Positions 1-8,860 of a stretch of 64,000 nucleotides of DNA are shown here, piece after piece (position 1 is the stretch's first letter; each line of letters begins with the position of its first letter). A model generated the notes under the pieces. That model searched no databases and was not told the origin of the DNA. It saw only the letters and a list, made by a program, of their open reading frames with translations. A program made the translations under genes and the position numbers. The DNA is from Hohaiivirga sp031546825 (GTDB taxonomy: Bacteria > Pseudomonadota > Alphaproteobacteria > Rhizobiales > Beijerinckiaceae), in NCBI GenBank assembly GCA_031546825.1, contig JAVBJU010000014.1, forward strand, positions 69,956-133,955, in the 5' to 3' direction.

Positions 1-1
1 G

Positions 2-364
2 TCGAACTCCCGCCGCATCACCTTTGAATATGTGATGCTGAAAGATGTGAACGATTCAGACGCCGACGCCAGAGAGCTGGTGCGGCTTCTCAAAGGCATT
101 CCGGCCAAGATCAACCTGATCCCGTTCAATCCGTGGCCCGGCAGCAAATATGAATGCTCCGACTGGGGCCGGATCGAAGCCTTTTCCGAGATCGTCTTCC
201 GCGCGGGTTACGCCTCGCCTGTGCGGTCTCCGCGCGGCCGTGACATTCTCGCTGCCTGCGGCCAGCTCAAGAGCGCAACCCAGAAACTCTCGGCCCGCGC
301 CCGGCTTATCCTCGACGGTCTGGACCCCGACGATCCCGAAAGCCACAACCACGGGCGCGAATGA
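2..364 (+). CDS. rlmN: RlmN, 23S rRNA/tRNA adenine-C2 methyltransferase (C-terminal part)
   Basis: This is the 3' part of a gene that begins before the window; the frame is open from base 2. RlmN is a cytoplasmic radical-SAM enzyme that methylates C2 of A2503 in 23S rRNA and A37 of some tRNAs. The visible piece shows typical C-terminal RlmN features: the FEYVMLKDVND stretch, the LIPFNPWPG substrate-pocket segment, and the SPVRSPRGRDILAACGQL stretch that carries the cysteine acting as methyl acceptor. The radical-SAM CxxxCxxC motif lies outside the window. The stop overlaps the next gene by 4 nt, which suggests translational coupling. Confidence 0.93.
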   Translation, partial: SNSRRITFEYVMLKDVNDSDADARELVRLLKGIPAKINLIPFNPWPGSKYECSDWGRIEAFSEIVFRAGYASPVRSPRGRDILAACGQLKSATQKLSARARLILDGLDPDDPESHNHGRE

Positions 365-831
365 TGGCAGCGCTGATGCGCCTCATCCGGGTGGCGGCGG
401 CACTGATCATTGCCATTATCATGGGGGCGCTGGCTCTCCTCGTGTTGTCGCCGCTGGCGGGAGATGCGCTCATGGGCGGCTTTTCCCATTTTATGGACGC
501 ATTACTCGCCGCCGATGAGCCCGCAAATCTCATTGTGGCAACCGTCACGGGGATGGGCCGACTCGTCATGGTTCTGACCGTCGCGCCGGTGGTTTTCATC
601 GGGTTGGTTGGCGAAGTTGCGCGCTGGCGCTCCATGTTATGGTATGTGGCCGGAACGGCTTTACTGACCGCCGCCATTCCATGGATCATGCGCGGGGGAT
701 GGCTCACAGCAACGCCCGGAGAGATGCGCGTCTCCGCCTATCTCGCGGTTGCCGGCCTCATTAGCGGCACAATTTACTGGCTGATTGCCGGCTCAAGGGT
801 TGCTGCTAAAGCATATACCGAAGGGGCATAA
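361..831 (+). CDS. Small polytopic inner-membrane protein of unknown function
   Basis: A 156-residue protein with about four hydrophobic segments (near residues 8-30, 62-85, 92-112 and 125-145) and short polar loops. I recognise no catalytic motif or named family. It starts inside the rlmN stop (4-nt overlap) and ends 3 nt before a patatin-like gene, so the three genes probably form one transcript. A role at the membrane next to the lipid-acting esterase is conceivable but is only inference from position. Confidence 0.75.
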   Translation: MMAALMRLIRVAAALIIAIIMGALALLVLSPLAGDALMGGFSHFMDALLAADEPANLIVATVTGMGRLVMVLTVAPVVFIGLVGEVARWRSMLWYVAGTALLTAAIPWIMRGGWLTATPGEMRVSAYLAVAGLISGTIYWLIAGSRVAAKAYTEGA

Positions 832-834
832 ATC

Positions 835-1680
835 ATGATGGCTGGAGATTTTTCGCTCGCACTGGGTGCCGGTGGCGCGCGCGGGCTTGCGCATATCCCG
901 GTCATTGAAGCGCTTGATGAACTCGGCCTCAAGCCCAAAGCCATCGCCGGAGCCTCCATCGGTGCCATTGTTGGCGCATGTTACGCCGCAGGCATGTCCG
1001 GCAAGGATATCCGCGCTTTCTTTCTTGATCTCGTTTCCCACCGCGCCGCGCTGGTGGCGACACTGCTGAAAGTGCGCGTGGGCCGCATCAAGGACATTGC
1101 CACGCTGGGCAGCCCGCTCTTGCTGGATGGCGAAAAATTATTGGAGAAATTCTGGCCGGAAGCGGTGCCGACAACATTCGAGGAATTGGCGATCCCGCTC
1201 CTCATTGTCACCACCGATTTTCATGCCCGCTCGGAGATGGTTTTCAGCAGCGGCCCGCTTCTGCCTGCTGCCGCCGGGTCTATGGCGATTCCTGGCGCTT
1301 TCCAGCCGGTGCATTATTGCGATCGTATTCCGGTCGATGGCGGCACGGTTAACCCCCTGCCGTTTGATCTGGTGCAAGGGAAAGCGCGCGCCACCCTTGC
1401 TGTCGATGTGACCGGCGGTCCCAATGTAGAGGTTAACGGTCAACCGGCCGGCTTCGAGGTAATTTTCGGGGCTTTGCAGTTGCTGCAAGGCGCCATCATT
1501 GCCGAAAAGCTCAAATCGAACCGCCCCGATATCTTGATCCGACCGCCTATCGACAATTTCCGCGTCCTCGATTTCTTTGCCGCCAAAAAGGTTCTGGCGG
1601 CGTCGGAACCGGTCAAGGACGAGATCAAGCGCAGCATCGACACGTTGATGCGCAAGCGCCGAGCAGCACTGGCGGAATAA
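835..1680 (+). CDS. Patatin-like phospholipase/esterase (RssA/YchK type)
   Basis: A 281-residue single-domain patatin. The oxyanion-hole glycine loop (GAGGARG) is at residues 11-17, the nucleophile Ser41 is in GASIG, and the second member of the Ser-Asp dyad is Asp168 in the DGG motif. All three catalytic elements are intact, so it should hydrolyse acyl esters of phospholipids or similar lipids. Length and layout fit the small bacterial RssA/YchK subgroup rather than secreted ExoU-like toxins; no signal peptide is visible. It lies 3 nt after the membrane-protein gene. Its stop is 9 nt from the convergent stop of cycA, leaving no room for a separate terminator. Confidence 0.9.
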   Translation: MMAGDFSLALGAGGARGLAHIPVIEALDELGLKPKAIAGASIGAIVGACYAAGMSGKDIRAFFLDLVSHRAALVATLLKVRVGRIKDIATLGSPLLLDGEKLLEKFWPEAVPTTFEELAIPLLIVTTDFHARSEMVFSSGPLLPAAAGSMAIPGAFQPVHYCDRIPVDGGTVNPLPFDLVQGKARATLAVDVTGGPNVEVNGQPAGFEVIFGALQLLQGAIIAEKLKSNRPDILIRPPIDNFRVLDFFAAKKVLAASEPVKDEIKRSIDTLMRKRRAALAE

Positions 1681-1689
1681 GCGCCTTCG

Positions 1690-3099
1690 TTACGCCGTGG
1701 CTTCCCGTCGCGCCTTCCGGCCCATCACCCAATAGCTGATGCCAAGGATGACAAACCATAGCGGCGTAATTATCAGCGCCTCTCGCGTATCGGCTTCGAG
1801 CGTCAATAGCACGAGAACGCACGCGAAAAAGGCGAGGCATACCCAGCACATCACCACACCGCCCGGCATTTTATAGGGCGAGGCGGCGTGCAGTTGGGGA
1901 CGCTTCTTGCGATAGGCGATGTACGAGCACAAAATCATGCTCCACACGAACATAAACAAGATGGCGGAAACTGTGGTGACGAGCGTGAAGGCTGTCATCA
2001 CGTTGGGGATGAGATAAATCAGCACCACGCCACCCAAGAGGCAGGTGCAGGAAAACAGAAGCCCCATGAACGGCACGGCGCGGCGCGACAGACGCGCAAA
2101 ATCCTTCGGGGCATCGCCTTGCTTGGCGAGACCATAGAGCATCCGACTTGTGGAGAAGATGCCGCTGTTGGCCGACGACGCCGCCGAGGTCAGCACAACG
2201 AAGTTGATGACACCTGCTGCTGCCGGAAAGCCAACCAGAAGGAACATCTCGACGAAGGGGCTTTTGTCGCCAACAATCTGCCGCCATTGCGTCACCGACA
2301 TGATCATGATCAGGGCGAGCACATAGAACATGATAACCCGGACCGGGATCGAGTTGATGGCTTTCGGCAAGGTGTTGTAGGGGTCTTTTGCTTCCGCAGC
2401 CGTTGCTCCCACAAGTTCTATCCCGACAAAGGCGAAAACCGCAATCTGGAAGCCCGCGAAGAAGCCGCCCACACCCCTGGGGAACATGCCGCCATCGGCC
2501 CACAGATTGGAAAGAGAGGCAACCGAGCCCGAGGGCGAAGCAAAGCTCATGCCGATAAGTACGGCACCAAGCGCAATCAACGCCGTGATCGCCACGATCT
2601 TGATCATTGCAAACCAGAATTCCAGTTCACCAAACATTTTCACCGCAACGAGGTTCAAGCTGAGCAACAGCAGGATGCACCCGAGCGATGATATCCAGTG
2701 CGGCAATGTTGGGAACCAGAAGGCACAATAGCCGCTGATCGCCACCACATCGGCCATGCCCGTGACCACCCAGCAGAACCAATAAGTCCAGCCGATGAAG
2801 TATCCGGCCCAGGGGCCGAGTAGGTCGGCGGCAAAGTCAGTAAACGAGCGGTAGTTGAGGTTGGACAGAAGCAATTCGCCCATGGCGCGCATGACGAAAA
2901 ACAGCATGAAGCCGATGATCATGTAGACGAAAATGATCGACGGACCGGCAAGCTGAATGGTTTTACCCGACCCCATGAACAGGCCGGTGCCGATGGCCCC
3001 ACCAATGGCGATGAGCTGGATATGCCGGTTGGTCAGGTTGCGTTGCAATTCCTGGTTGGAAGAGCCCTGCTCTTCCGGGGCCGATACTGACGTTGCCAT
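1690..3099 (-). CDS. cycA: D-serine/D-alanine/glycine:H+ symporter CycA
   Basis: A 469-residue APC-family amino acid permease with about 12 membrane segments. The N-terminal stretch NLTNRHIQLIAIGGAIGTGL and the segments MGELLLSNL, GWTYWFCWVVTGMADVVAIS and TSAASSANSGIFSTSRML are characteristic of CycA, and similarity to the enterobacterial protein as I recall it runs along its whole length. It imports D-serine, D-alanine and glycine with protons. The start has a good ribosome site (GGGGAG, about 6 nt upstream). It appears monocistronic, with about 190 nt of upstream DNA before the LysE-family gene; I saw no glycine riboswitch there. Confidence 0.92.
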   Translation of the reverse strand: MATSVSAPEEQGSSNQELQRNLTNRHIQLIAIGGAIGTGLFMGSGKTIQLAGPSIIFVYMIIGFMLFFVMRAMGELLLSNLNYRSFTDFAADLLGPWAGYFIGWTYWFCWVVTGMADVVAISGYCAFWFPTLPHWISSLGCILLLLSLNLVAVKMFGELEFWFAMIKIVAITALIALGAVLIGMSFASPSGSVASLSNLWADGGMFPRGVGGFFAGFQIAVFAFVGIELVGATAAEAKDPYNTLPKAINSIPVRVIMFYVLALIMIMSVTQWRQIVGDKSPFVEMFLLVGFPAAAGVINFVVLTSAASSANSGIFSTSRMLYGLAKQGDAPKDFARLSRRAVPFMGLLFSCTCLLGGVVLIYLIPNVMTAFTLVTTVSAILFMFVWSMILCSYIAYRKKRPQLHAASPYKMPGGVVMCWVCLAFFACVLVLLTLEADTREALIITPLWFVILGISYWVMGRKARREATA

Positions 3100-3286
3100 G
3101 TTTCTCTCCCCAACGCGCCACTGCTTTTTAATGCTGCGGCATTCGTTTTAAAATGAGTCGATGCGCCGTCTGGGCACCGTCGAACGCGCTTCTTGCTTTT
3201 TTTATAGTCTGTATGCTCGTTTTTAAACAACGCCTTCCCGCGCAACGCAAGCGCTGCAAGCCATTTGGCAATAAATAATTATGGGG

Positions 3287-3925
3287 TCATCGCGCCATCG
3301 TGAGAATTCTCAGGGCGAACGCCCCGAATAAACCGGCAAAACTCAGGTCAATGGCGCGCAGCACCTTGGGCCTCTCTTGCAAAACATGGATCACCTTATC
3401 CGCGCCGAAGATGAGCAGGATGCACAGCGGCGTCGAAAACAGGATGAAATAGAGGCCGAGGAAAAACAGCTTACTCGAAGCATGGGGATCTGCCGCTTGC
3501 ACGAATTGCGGCAGGAAGGTTACGAAGAACAGTATGACCTTGGGGTTGGTCAGATTAATACCAAGCCCGACCAGCATATTCTGGAGGAACGAGGCCTGCG
3601 CGCCTTTCTCCTCCCGCATCTTAAACGCCGAGCCATGGCGAACCGCGCCGAAGGCAAGCCACAGGAGATAGAGCGCCCCGATAACTTTCAGGGCGGTGAA
3701 TGCGGCCTCCGAGGCATGGAGTAGGGCTGAGATGCCAAAAGCCGCCAGTATTGTGTGAACGCCACAACCAGCGAGCGCCCCTATCATGCAGGCGAGCCCC
3801 GCCCTGCGACCGCCCGACAACGTTTTGGCGAGAAACAGGCTCATATCCGGTCCCGGCGTGATGAACAAAACGAAGCATGCCACCGAAAATGACAGAAGCA
3901 CCGAAAGATCGGGAAGAAAAGCCAT
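3287..3925 (-). CDS. LysE/RhtB-family amino acid exporter
   Basis: A 212-residue membrane protein with about six hydrophobic segments. The N-terminal motif FVLFITPGPDMSLFLAKTLSGGRRAG is the hallmark of the LysE/RhtB family, and the central NLTNPKVILFFVTFLPQF segment is also typical. These inner-membrane proteins export amino acids such as threonine, homoserine or lysine; the substrate cannot be read from sequence. It reads in the same direction as ggt upstream, but a strong hairpin separates them, and it has only a weak ribosome site. Confidence 0.9.
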   Translation of the reverse strand: MAFLPDLSVLLSFSVACFVLFITPGPDMSLFLAKTLSGGRRAGLACMIGALAGCGVHTILAAFGISALLHASEAAFTALKVIGALYLLWLAFGAVRHGSAFKMREEKGAQASFLQNMLVGLGINLTNPKVILFFVTFLPQFVQAADPHASSKLFFLGLYFILFSTPLCILLIFGADKVIHVLQERPKVLRAIDLSFAGLFGAFALRILTMAR

Positions 3926-3958
3926 GAAAACACCCGCCGGAAAGCATTATTCATAGCG

Positions 3959-3991
3959 GCAAACGGGCGCCCTTGGGAAGCGCCCGTTTGC
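3959..3991 (-). terminator. Hairpin terminator after ggt
   Basis: A perfect 12-bp inverted repeat (GCAAACGGGCGC and its complement) with a 9-nt loop, 21 nt past the ggt stop on the minus strand. The T-tract is short, so it may terminate only partly and let some transcription run into the LysE-family gene. Confidence 0.6.
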
Positions 3992-4012
3992 GTTATTGAA
4001 GGCGAACCGCGC

Positions 4013-5782
4013 CTAATTGCCGATGGCAACCCCTTCACGGCGGCTGTCGGCCCCGCCGACGAAGCCATCCGGCGTCACGACAATGGCCTGGATACCGGAG
4101 TTTTGCTCCATCAGCTTGACCTCATGGCCTTTGGCTTCGAGAGCCGCCTTCCAGCCTTCGGCTTCGGTTCCCTGCTCAAGCTCGGTTGGGCCATTGCGGC
4201 TACCCACATTCGGGAGATCGACCGCCACTTGCGGGTCCATCTTCCAGTCAATGAGCGCCACCAGTGTTTTCGCGACATAAGGTATGATCTGGCTGCCACC
4301 CGGCGAGCCAACGATGGCATAGAGCTTGCCATCGCGATCGAAAACCAGGGTTGGGGCCATGGAGCTGCGCGGACGCTTGCCCGCAGCCACGGCGTTCGCC
4401 ACCGGCTTGCCGTCTTCGGTTGGGGCCAAGTTGAAATCAGTCAGCTCGTTATTGAGCAGAAAGCCGCTTTTGGTCATCTGGCGTGAGCCAAAGCCGTCTT
4501 CGATTGTGGTGGTCATGGATACGGCGTCGCCATTGCGGTCAACGATGGCGACATGGCTGGTGCCGTGCTCAATGCCGTCGGAGGGCGCAAACAGGAAGCT
4601 CTTCTTCATCGGCGGTGTGCCAGGGCTGGCCTTGCCCATGGACTTGTCCGGGTTGATGAGAGCGGCGCGAGATTTGAGATAAAGCGGATCGGTCAACCCC
4701 TCAACCGGCACCGAGATGAAATCCGGGTCTCCCACATAGAGATTGCGATCTGCGAAGGCCAGCCGTCCCGCCTCGGCGAGCCAATGGGTTGCTTCCGCAC
4801 CGGGCTTTTCGGTGAGCGCCGCCAGATCCTTCTCCTGCAACACGCCGAGAATTTGCAAAATGGCAATGCCGCCCGAGCTTGGCGGGGCCATGCCGCATAT
4901 CTTGTAATCGCGGTATGCGCCGCAGACCGGCGCGCGCTCAGCCGCCTTATAGGCGGTGAGGTCGGCAAGCGACATTTTGCCGGGATTGGTCGGGTGAGCG
5001 GCAACTGTTGCGACAATATCCTCGGCAATCGCGCCGGAATAGAGGGCATCCGCGCCCTTTTCCGCGATGGCGCGCAAGGTAGCGGCGAAGGCCGGGTTCT
5101 TCAGGCGGTAGCCCACGTCGCGGGGCTTGCCAGCATCATCATAGAAATAGGCGCGGGCAACCGGATTGGACGGCAGATACTTTTCACCGGCCAGCGCGCC
5201 ATTGAGCCGGGGCGATACGGTAAAGCCCTCATCGGCCAGCTTGATCGCAGGCTCAAACAGCCTGGCCCACGGCAGCTTGCCCCATTTCTTATGGGCCGCT
5301 TCCAGCGCCCGCAGGGTTCCCGGTACGCCGACCGAGCGGCCACCGACAACCGCGTCATAAAACTTCATCGGCTTGCCGTCCGGCGCCATGAAGAGGTCAG
5401 GCGCAGCCGCCATCGGCGCTTTCTCACGGCCATCAATGGTTTCGACCTTGTTGGCGGATTTGTCGAAATGCACCATGAACAGCCCGCCGCCGATACCGGA
5501 GCTTTGCGGCTCAACCAGGTTCAGCACCATCTGCACCGCAACCGCCGCATCAACCGCGCTACCGCCCGCCGCAAGGATTTCCTTACCGGCCGCAGCCGCA
5601 AGCGGGTTCGCGGCGGCAACCATATCCTGCTTTGCCGAAGCGGCAGGGTGAAAGTTGCGGGTGGTTCCGGTTTCGGGCGCAGGCTGGAGCTGAGAAAAGC
5701 CACTGATGGGCACAAGTGTCGCAGCAGCCAAGGTGCAAGACAAAACCAAACGGCACATCATGGGGCGCTCACGAAAGTTCAT
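4013..5782 (-). CDS. ggt: Gamma-glutamyltransferase (periplasmic, self-processing)
   Basis: A 589-residue Ntn-hydrolase precursor. It starts with a hydrophobic export signal (about residues 8-30), so it should act in the periplasm, cleaving glutathione and other gamma-glutamyl compounds. The autocatalytic site is Thr408 in EHGTSHVAIVD; cleavage there would give a large subunit of about 45 kDa and a small one of about 20 kDa. PPSSGGIA (about 300-307) and the glycine-rich SPGGSQII near the C-terminus are typical. I chose the ATG at 5782 because GAGAGG lies upstream and the signal peptide follows; the frame stays open 40 codons further, without a better start. Confidence 0.93.
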   Translation of the reverse strand: MNFRERPMMCRLVLSCTLAAATLVPISGFSQLQPAPETGTTRNFHPAASAKQDMVAAANPLAAAAGKEILAAGGSAVDAAVAVQMVLNLVEPQSSGIGGGLFMVHFDKSANKVETIDGREKAPMAAAPDLFMAPDGKPMKFYDAVVGGRSVGVPGTLRALEAAHKKWGKLPWARLFEPAIKLADEGFTVSPRLNGALAGEKYLPSNPVARAYFYDDAGKPRDVGYRLKNPAFAATLRAIAEKGADALYSGAIAEDIVATVAAHPTNPGKMSLADLTAYKAAERAPVCGAYRDYKICGMAPPSSGGIAILQILGVLQEKDLAALTEKPGAEATHWLAEAGRLAFADRNLYVGDPDFISVPVEGLTDPLYLKSRAALINPDKSMGKASPGTPPMKKSFLFAPSDGIEHGTSHVAIVDRNGDAVSMTTTIEDGFGSRQMTKSGFLLNNELTDFNLAPTEDGKPVANAVAAGKRPRSSMAPTLVFDRDGKLYAIVGSPGGSQIIPYVAKTLVALIDWKMDPQVAVDLPNVGSRNGPTELEQGTEAEGWKAALEAKGHEVKLMEQNSGIQAIVVTPDGFVGGADSRREGVAIGN

Positions 5783-6056
5783 GTATTTTCCTCTCAAATC
5801 ATTTTTCGCCGAAAAGGCCTTCGGTTCACCGTAAGAAAATACGGCATTAATCAAAAACGGCCATTTTCGATCAGTAGATGAGACTGCGCCGCCATAAGGC
5901 AAGAGGCAATCACGCCCAAAGGAGGAGGCTTGCGAAAGCCGGTTAGTCTTGAAACAATCGGGACGCGTTTTTTACTACAGCGCACAAGTGGTAATTTATG
6001 CCATGATGCCGCCATCAATCCTGTCAATTTTTGCTCGCCAAACAACACGGGGCGCC
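5783..6056. other. Divergent intergenic region between ggt and the orphan gene
   Basis: About 270 nt that should hold the promoters of both divergent genes. The right half is AT-richer than its surroundings. The orphan gene's frame extends back to 5949, but no convincing ribosome site supports that longer start. I see no RNA gene or repeat here. Confidence 0.5.
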
Positions 6057-6605
6057 ATGCTGAAATTTTTGAAAAGGACTCTAATGGGCGGCACCATCGT
6101 CGGCGCTTTGATAGTCGGCTTCGTCTATTGTACGTCGGCAATCGAGGGCCCCAAGCGCACGTGCGCCACGCGGGATCGTCCAGCAACGGAGAGATGGGTG
6201 AGGAGTGTTCCTGTAGAGCACATCAATCGGGTTTTGAATAAAAATGGCGTAAAAAATCTGGTTTCAGACGATAATATCTTATGTACTGCTTCCAATGGTT
6301 TTCAAGACATCCACGTTGTTCTTCTTGTTGATCCGACCAAAGATGATTTGTTTAATAATTACCGTGAATTTTCCAACGTCAATACGGGAAATTTCAAATT
6401 TACCGACAGAAGATTGATTGATGACGCAGACATCCAAGCAATAATGCACCAAGATTTGCCACTGCATTTGAGAGGCATCGCACCTAAAGCTTATGTAAGA
6501 TTCTACGAAATCTATATTGAAGCGCGGGGCGGGCAAATGACTCTCGGAGTTGCCGAAGACGAGGCCAAGCCCTTCCTGATGATAATCTATTCAACTAACT
6601 GGTGA
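6057..6605 (+). CDS. Orphan membrane-anchored protein, AT-rich
   Basis: A 182-residue protein I do not recognise. An N-terminal hydrophobic segment (about residues 8-25, TLMGGTIVGALIVGFVY) suggests an uncleaved anchor or signal, followed by a soluble domain ending in EAKPFLMIIYSTNW. I chose the ATG at 6057 because the membrane segment follows at once; the frame is open back to 5949. Base composition is clearly AT-richer than neighbours and codon use is relaxed, which suggests acquisition by transfer. About 50 nt after its stop lies a decayed copy of its own 3' end. No function can be assigned. Confidence 0.65.
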   Translation: MLKFLKRTLMGGTIVGALIVGFVYCTSAIEGPKRTCATRDRPATERWVRSVPVEHINRVLNKNGVKNLVSDDNILCTASNGFQDIHVVLLVDPTKDDLFNNYREFSNVNTGNFKFTDRRLIDDADIQAIMHQDLPLHLRGIAPKAYVRFYEIYIEARGGQMTLGVAEDEAKPFLMIIYSTNW

Positions 6606-6655
6606 GAGTTTTTTAACGCGGATACGACCATCAATTCAATAAATTCTTTCCAAGC

Positions 6656-6706
6656 AATGCTGAAAAGCCGTTCCTGCTAATCACCTATTCAAGAAATTGG
6701 AAGTAG
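6656..6706 (+). pseudogene. Remnant of a second copy of the orphan gene (C-terminal tail only)
   Basis: Read in frame from 6656, the DNA encodes NAEKPFLLITYSRNWK and a stop, closely matching the last residues of the preceding gene (DEAKPFLMIIYSTNW, stop). No start codon or upstream homologous frame remains. The simplest reading is a tandem duplicate or recombination scar of which only the last 16 or so codons are recognisable. Confidence 0.7.
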
Positions 6707-6749
6707 GTTAAAAAAACCGATCCATTAGCGGTGCCAAAAAAGCTCGCCG

Positions 6750-7673
6750 CTATTTCGGCAGAGGCCGCCAACGGCGGTGCATCCAGAGCCATTGCTCGGG
6801 GGTGTCGCGCACCCAGCCTTCAACCACATCGGTCATCATCTGCATCGCCCCCTGCACGTCGATTTCGCCATTGGCATCACGGGGCAGGTCGAGGGGCGGT
6901 GTCAGTTGCAGGCGGAAGCGCAGGTTGGGAAGGCGGATGACGCGTACGCCATGGACCGGGCAGTCGAATTGCCGGGCGAACTTGGCCATGATCGGGTTTG
7001 CCATGCAGTCGCGGCCCATGAAGTGCAGCTTGACGCCACGGGTGAAATGCTGGTCGATCAGCATGCCGAGATGGCCGCCGCGCTCCAATGTACCCTGCAT
7101 GGCAAAAGCCGCGCCCTGGCGTGCTGCCTCAAGCCCACCCATCGCACCGGAACGGATTTCATGAATCACCCGGGCAATGGCGGGGTCGTTGGGGGCGCGG
7201 AATACGGCGGTGGCTTCGAGGCCATAGGTCGCGGCGCAGATTGCCGGTAATTCCCAATTGGCGAGGTGGGCCGAGAAGATCAGGCCGGGCTTGTCATCCT
7301 CGCGTAAGGAAATGAAGTGCTCAATGCCCTCCACTTCGACACGACCGACATTGTCAGAGCCATATTCATAATCGAACAATGTCTTGAGGTGGGCGTATTC
7401 TCCGCCAACGCGACCCAGGTTTTCCCAGGCACCGCAGGCAATCTGCTTGTGCTCGGCTGCGGTTTTCTCCGGAAAGACGGCGCGCAAATTCGCCAGGGCA
7501 ACGCGATTGACCGGCAGCAGCGGGCCGATGGTGCGCGCGATGGCTCCGCCGAGCGCACTCGACCGTTCCGGGCCGAGAAAGCGCAAAAAGGCAAAGATAC
7601 TCCGCACCACCCCAAGCATCACGGCCTCAAACAGCCGTGAGGTCAGGCTCCGTTTACGTCCGCCGACCGCCAT
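6750..7673 (-). CDS. lpxXL: LpxXL, very-long-chain fatty acyltransferase for lipid A
   Basis: A 307-residue LpxL/HtrB-type acyltransferase. The catalytic HX4E motif is His136-Glu141 (SAHLANWE), and a hydrophobic N-terminal segment (about residues 15-33) should hold it at the inner face of the membrane. In rhizobia and Brucella LpxXL moves the 27-hydroxyoctacosanoyl (or similar) chain from AcpXL onto lipid A. It is the last gene of the acpXL cluster, 6 nt after the dehydrogenase, which is its standard place. The LpxL-family call is secure from sequence; substrate specificity is inferred from the cluster. Confidence 0.93.
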   Translation of the reverse strand: MAVGGRKRSLTSRLFEAVMLGVVRSIFAFLRFLGPERSSALGGAIARTIGPLLPVNRVALANLRAVFPEKTAAEHKQIACGAWENLGRVGGEYAHLKTLFDYEYGSDNVGRVEVEGIEHFISLREDDKPGLIFSAHLANWELPAICAATYGLEATAVFRAPNDPAIARVIHEIRSGAMGGLEAARQGAAFAMQGTLERGGHLGMLIDQHFTRGVKLHFMGRDCMANPIMAKFARQFDCPVHGVRVIRLPNLRFRLQLTPPLDLPRDANGEIDVQGAMQMMTDVVEGWVRDTPEQWLWMHRRWRPLPK

Positions 7674-7679
7674 CGGGCC

Positions 7680-8702
7680 TCACAACGATACGAGAATCTT
7701 GCCGAAAACTTTTCTGCCTTCAAGCCGTTCCAGGCCCTTGGCATAGTCTTCGAGCGGGAAGATGGTGTCGATGATCGGCGTCATACCGCCCGACATTTTG
7801 TCCAGCGATTCGCGGATATTGCGGAGGTTGCAGCCAAAAGAGCCGAAAATCTTGTATTGCTGTTGGAAGAGCTGCATCAGGTTCATGGTGGTGGAAACGC
7901 CGGTGGTCGAGCCACAGGTGACCAACCGCCCACCCTTCTTGAGGCACAGGAGCGAGCCATTCCATGTATCAACGCCCACGTGCTCGAACACCACATCGAC
8001 GCCCTTGCGCTTGGTCAGGCGCCGCACTTCGCCTTCAAAGCGTTCGGTGCGGTAATTAACGACGAAATCAGCTCCAAGAGCCTTGGCCTTCTCGCCCTTC
8101 GCGTCATCGCCCACCGTGGTGTAAACCGTACAGCCGATGGCCTTTGCCATCTTGATCGCCACCGAGCCGATGCCGGAACCGCCAGCATGGACCAGAATTG
8201 ATTCGCCGGGCTCAAGTTTGGCATTGTCGAACAGCATATGCTGCACTGTGCCAAAGGCGATGGGCGCGCAGGCGGCTTCTTCAAGCGTCACGTTATCAGG
8301 CACCGGCACCACAAGGCGGGCAGGCATATTGATGAATTCCTGGCCGAAGCCGTCGATGTGGAAGCCATAGACGCCACCGACATTTTCGCAAAGATTGTCA
8401 CGGCCCTTGAGGCAGTTCACGCATTCGCCACAGGTCTTGGCGCCATACATGGTCACCTTCTGGCCGGGCTTGAACATTTCCGCGCCTTCACCGGCACAAA
8501 CGATCTCGCCAGAGGCTTCCGCGCCGATGGACAGCGGCAGCTTGCGCTTGGCAAACGCCATGCCGCGATAGCCCCACACGTCAATGTGGTTAAGACCAAC
8601 CGCCTTGACCCGGATCTGAACCTCGCCAGCCGCCGGAGCGGGGGGATTATCAACCTCAACGATCCTGAGATCACGGTCGCCGAACAGCTGAAGAGCGCGC
8701 AT
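7680..8702 (-). CDS. Zinc-type medium-chain dehydrogenase of the VLCFA cluster (adh2XL)
   Basis: A 340-residue MDR-superfamily oxidoreductase. Four cysteines (91, 94, 97, 105) form the structural zinc lobe, and the NADP-binding Rossmann turn is HAGGSGIGSVA near residue 170. The catalytic-zinc ligands of classical alcohol dehydrogenases look absent: the usual GHE reads GAE at 61-63, and no Cys precedes the GYRG loop. It is therefore more like a quinone- or enoyl-reductase-type MDR. It occupies the adh2XL position, and a role in reducing acyl chains on AcpXL (enoyl reduction would complete the cycle) is inference. Confidence 0.85.
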   Translation of the reverse strand: MRALQLFGDRDLRIVEVDNPPAPAAGEVQIRVKAVGLNHIDVWGYRGMAFAKRKLPLSIGAEASGEIVCAGEGAEMFKPGQKVTMYGAKTCGECVNCLKGRDNLCENVGGVYGFHIDGFGQEFINMPARLVVPVPDNVTLEEAACAPIAFGTVQHMLFDNAKLEPGESILVHAGGSGIGSVAIKMAKAIGCTVYTTVGDDAKGEKAKALGADFVVNYRTERFEGEVRRLTKRKGVDVVFEHVGVDTWNGSLLCLKKGGRLVTCGSTTGVSTTMNLMQLFQQQYKIFGSFGCNLRNIRESLDKMSGGMTPIIDTIFPLEDYAKGLERLEGRKVFGKILVSL

Positions 8703-8726
8703 GGGAATTCCTGATAAGCAAGAGAA

Positions 8727-8752
8727 CCGGCATGAAGCGATGCTTCATCCGG
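8727..8752. repeat. Inverted repeat between the SDR and dehydrogenase genes
   Basis: ATGAAGC-GAT-GCTTCAT forms a perfect 7-bp stem extended by flanking CCGG on both sides (one bulged C). It lies in the 158-nt gap within the cluster, about 25 nt upstream of the dehydrogenase start. No T-run follows on the minus strand, so a processing or stability role is as likely as termination. Confidence 0.45.
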
Positions 8753-8860
8753 CTGAAAAGACGTATGCAGGGATTAACCGGGGAAACCGCGCTTGGCAAG
8801 ACTGATGAGCCGAAACGCATCGCTGATCTTGGGCAGAAACGTCCTTCCGAGACGCTTATC

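Noticed and set aside
3100..3286. Possible glycine riboswitch before cycA
   Set aside because: No tandem aptamer motifs seen in the leader; only an AT-rich promoter-like stretch.
4553..5881. 442-codon frame antisense to ggt
   Set aside because: Arg/Gly/His-rich shadow; no ribosome site.
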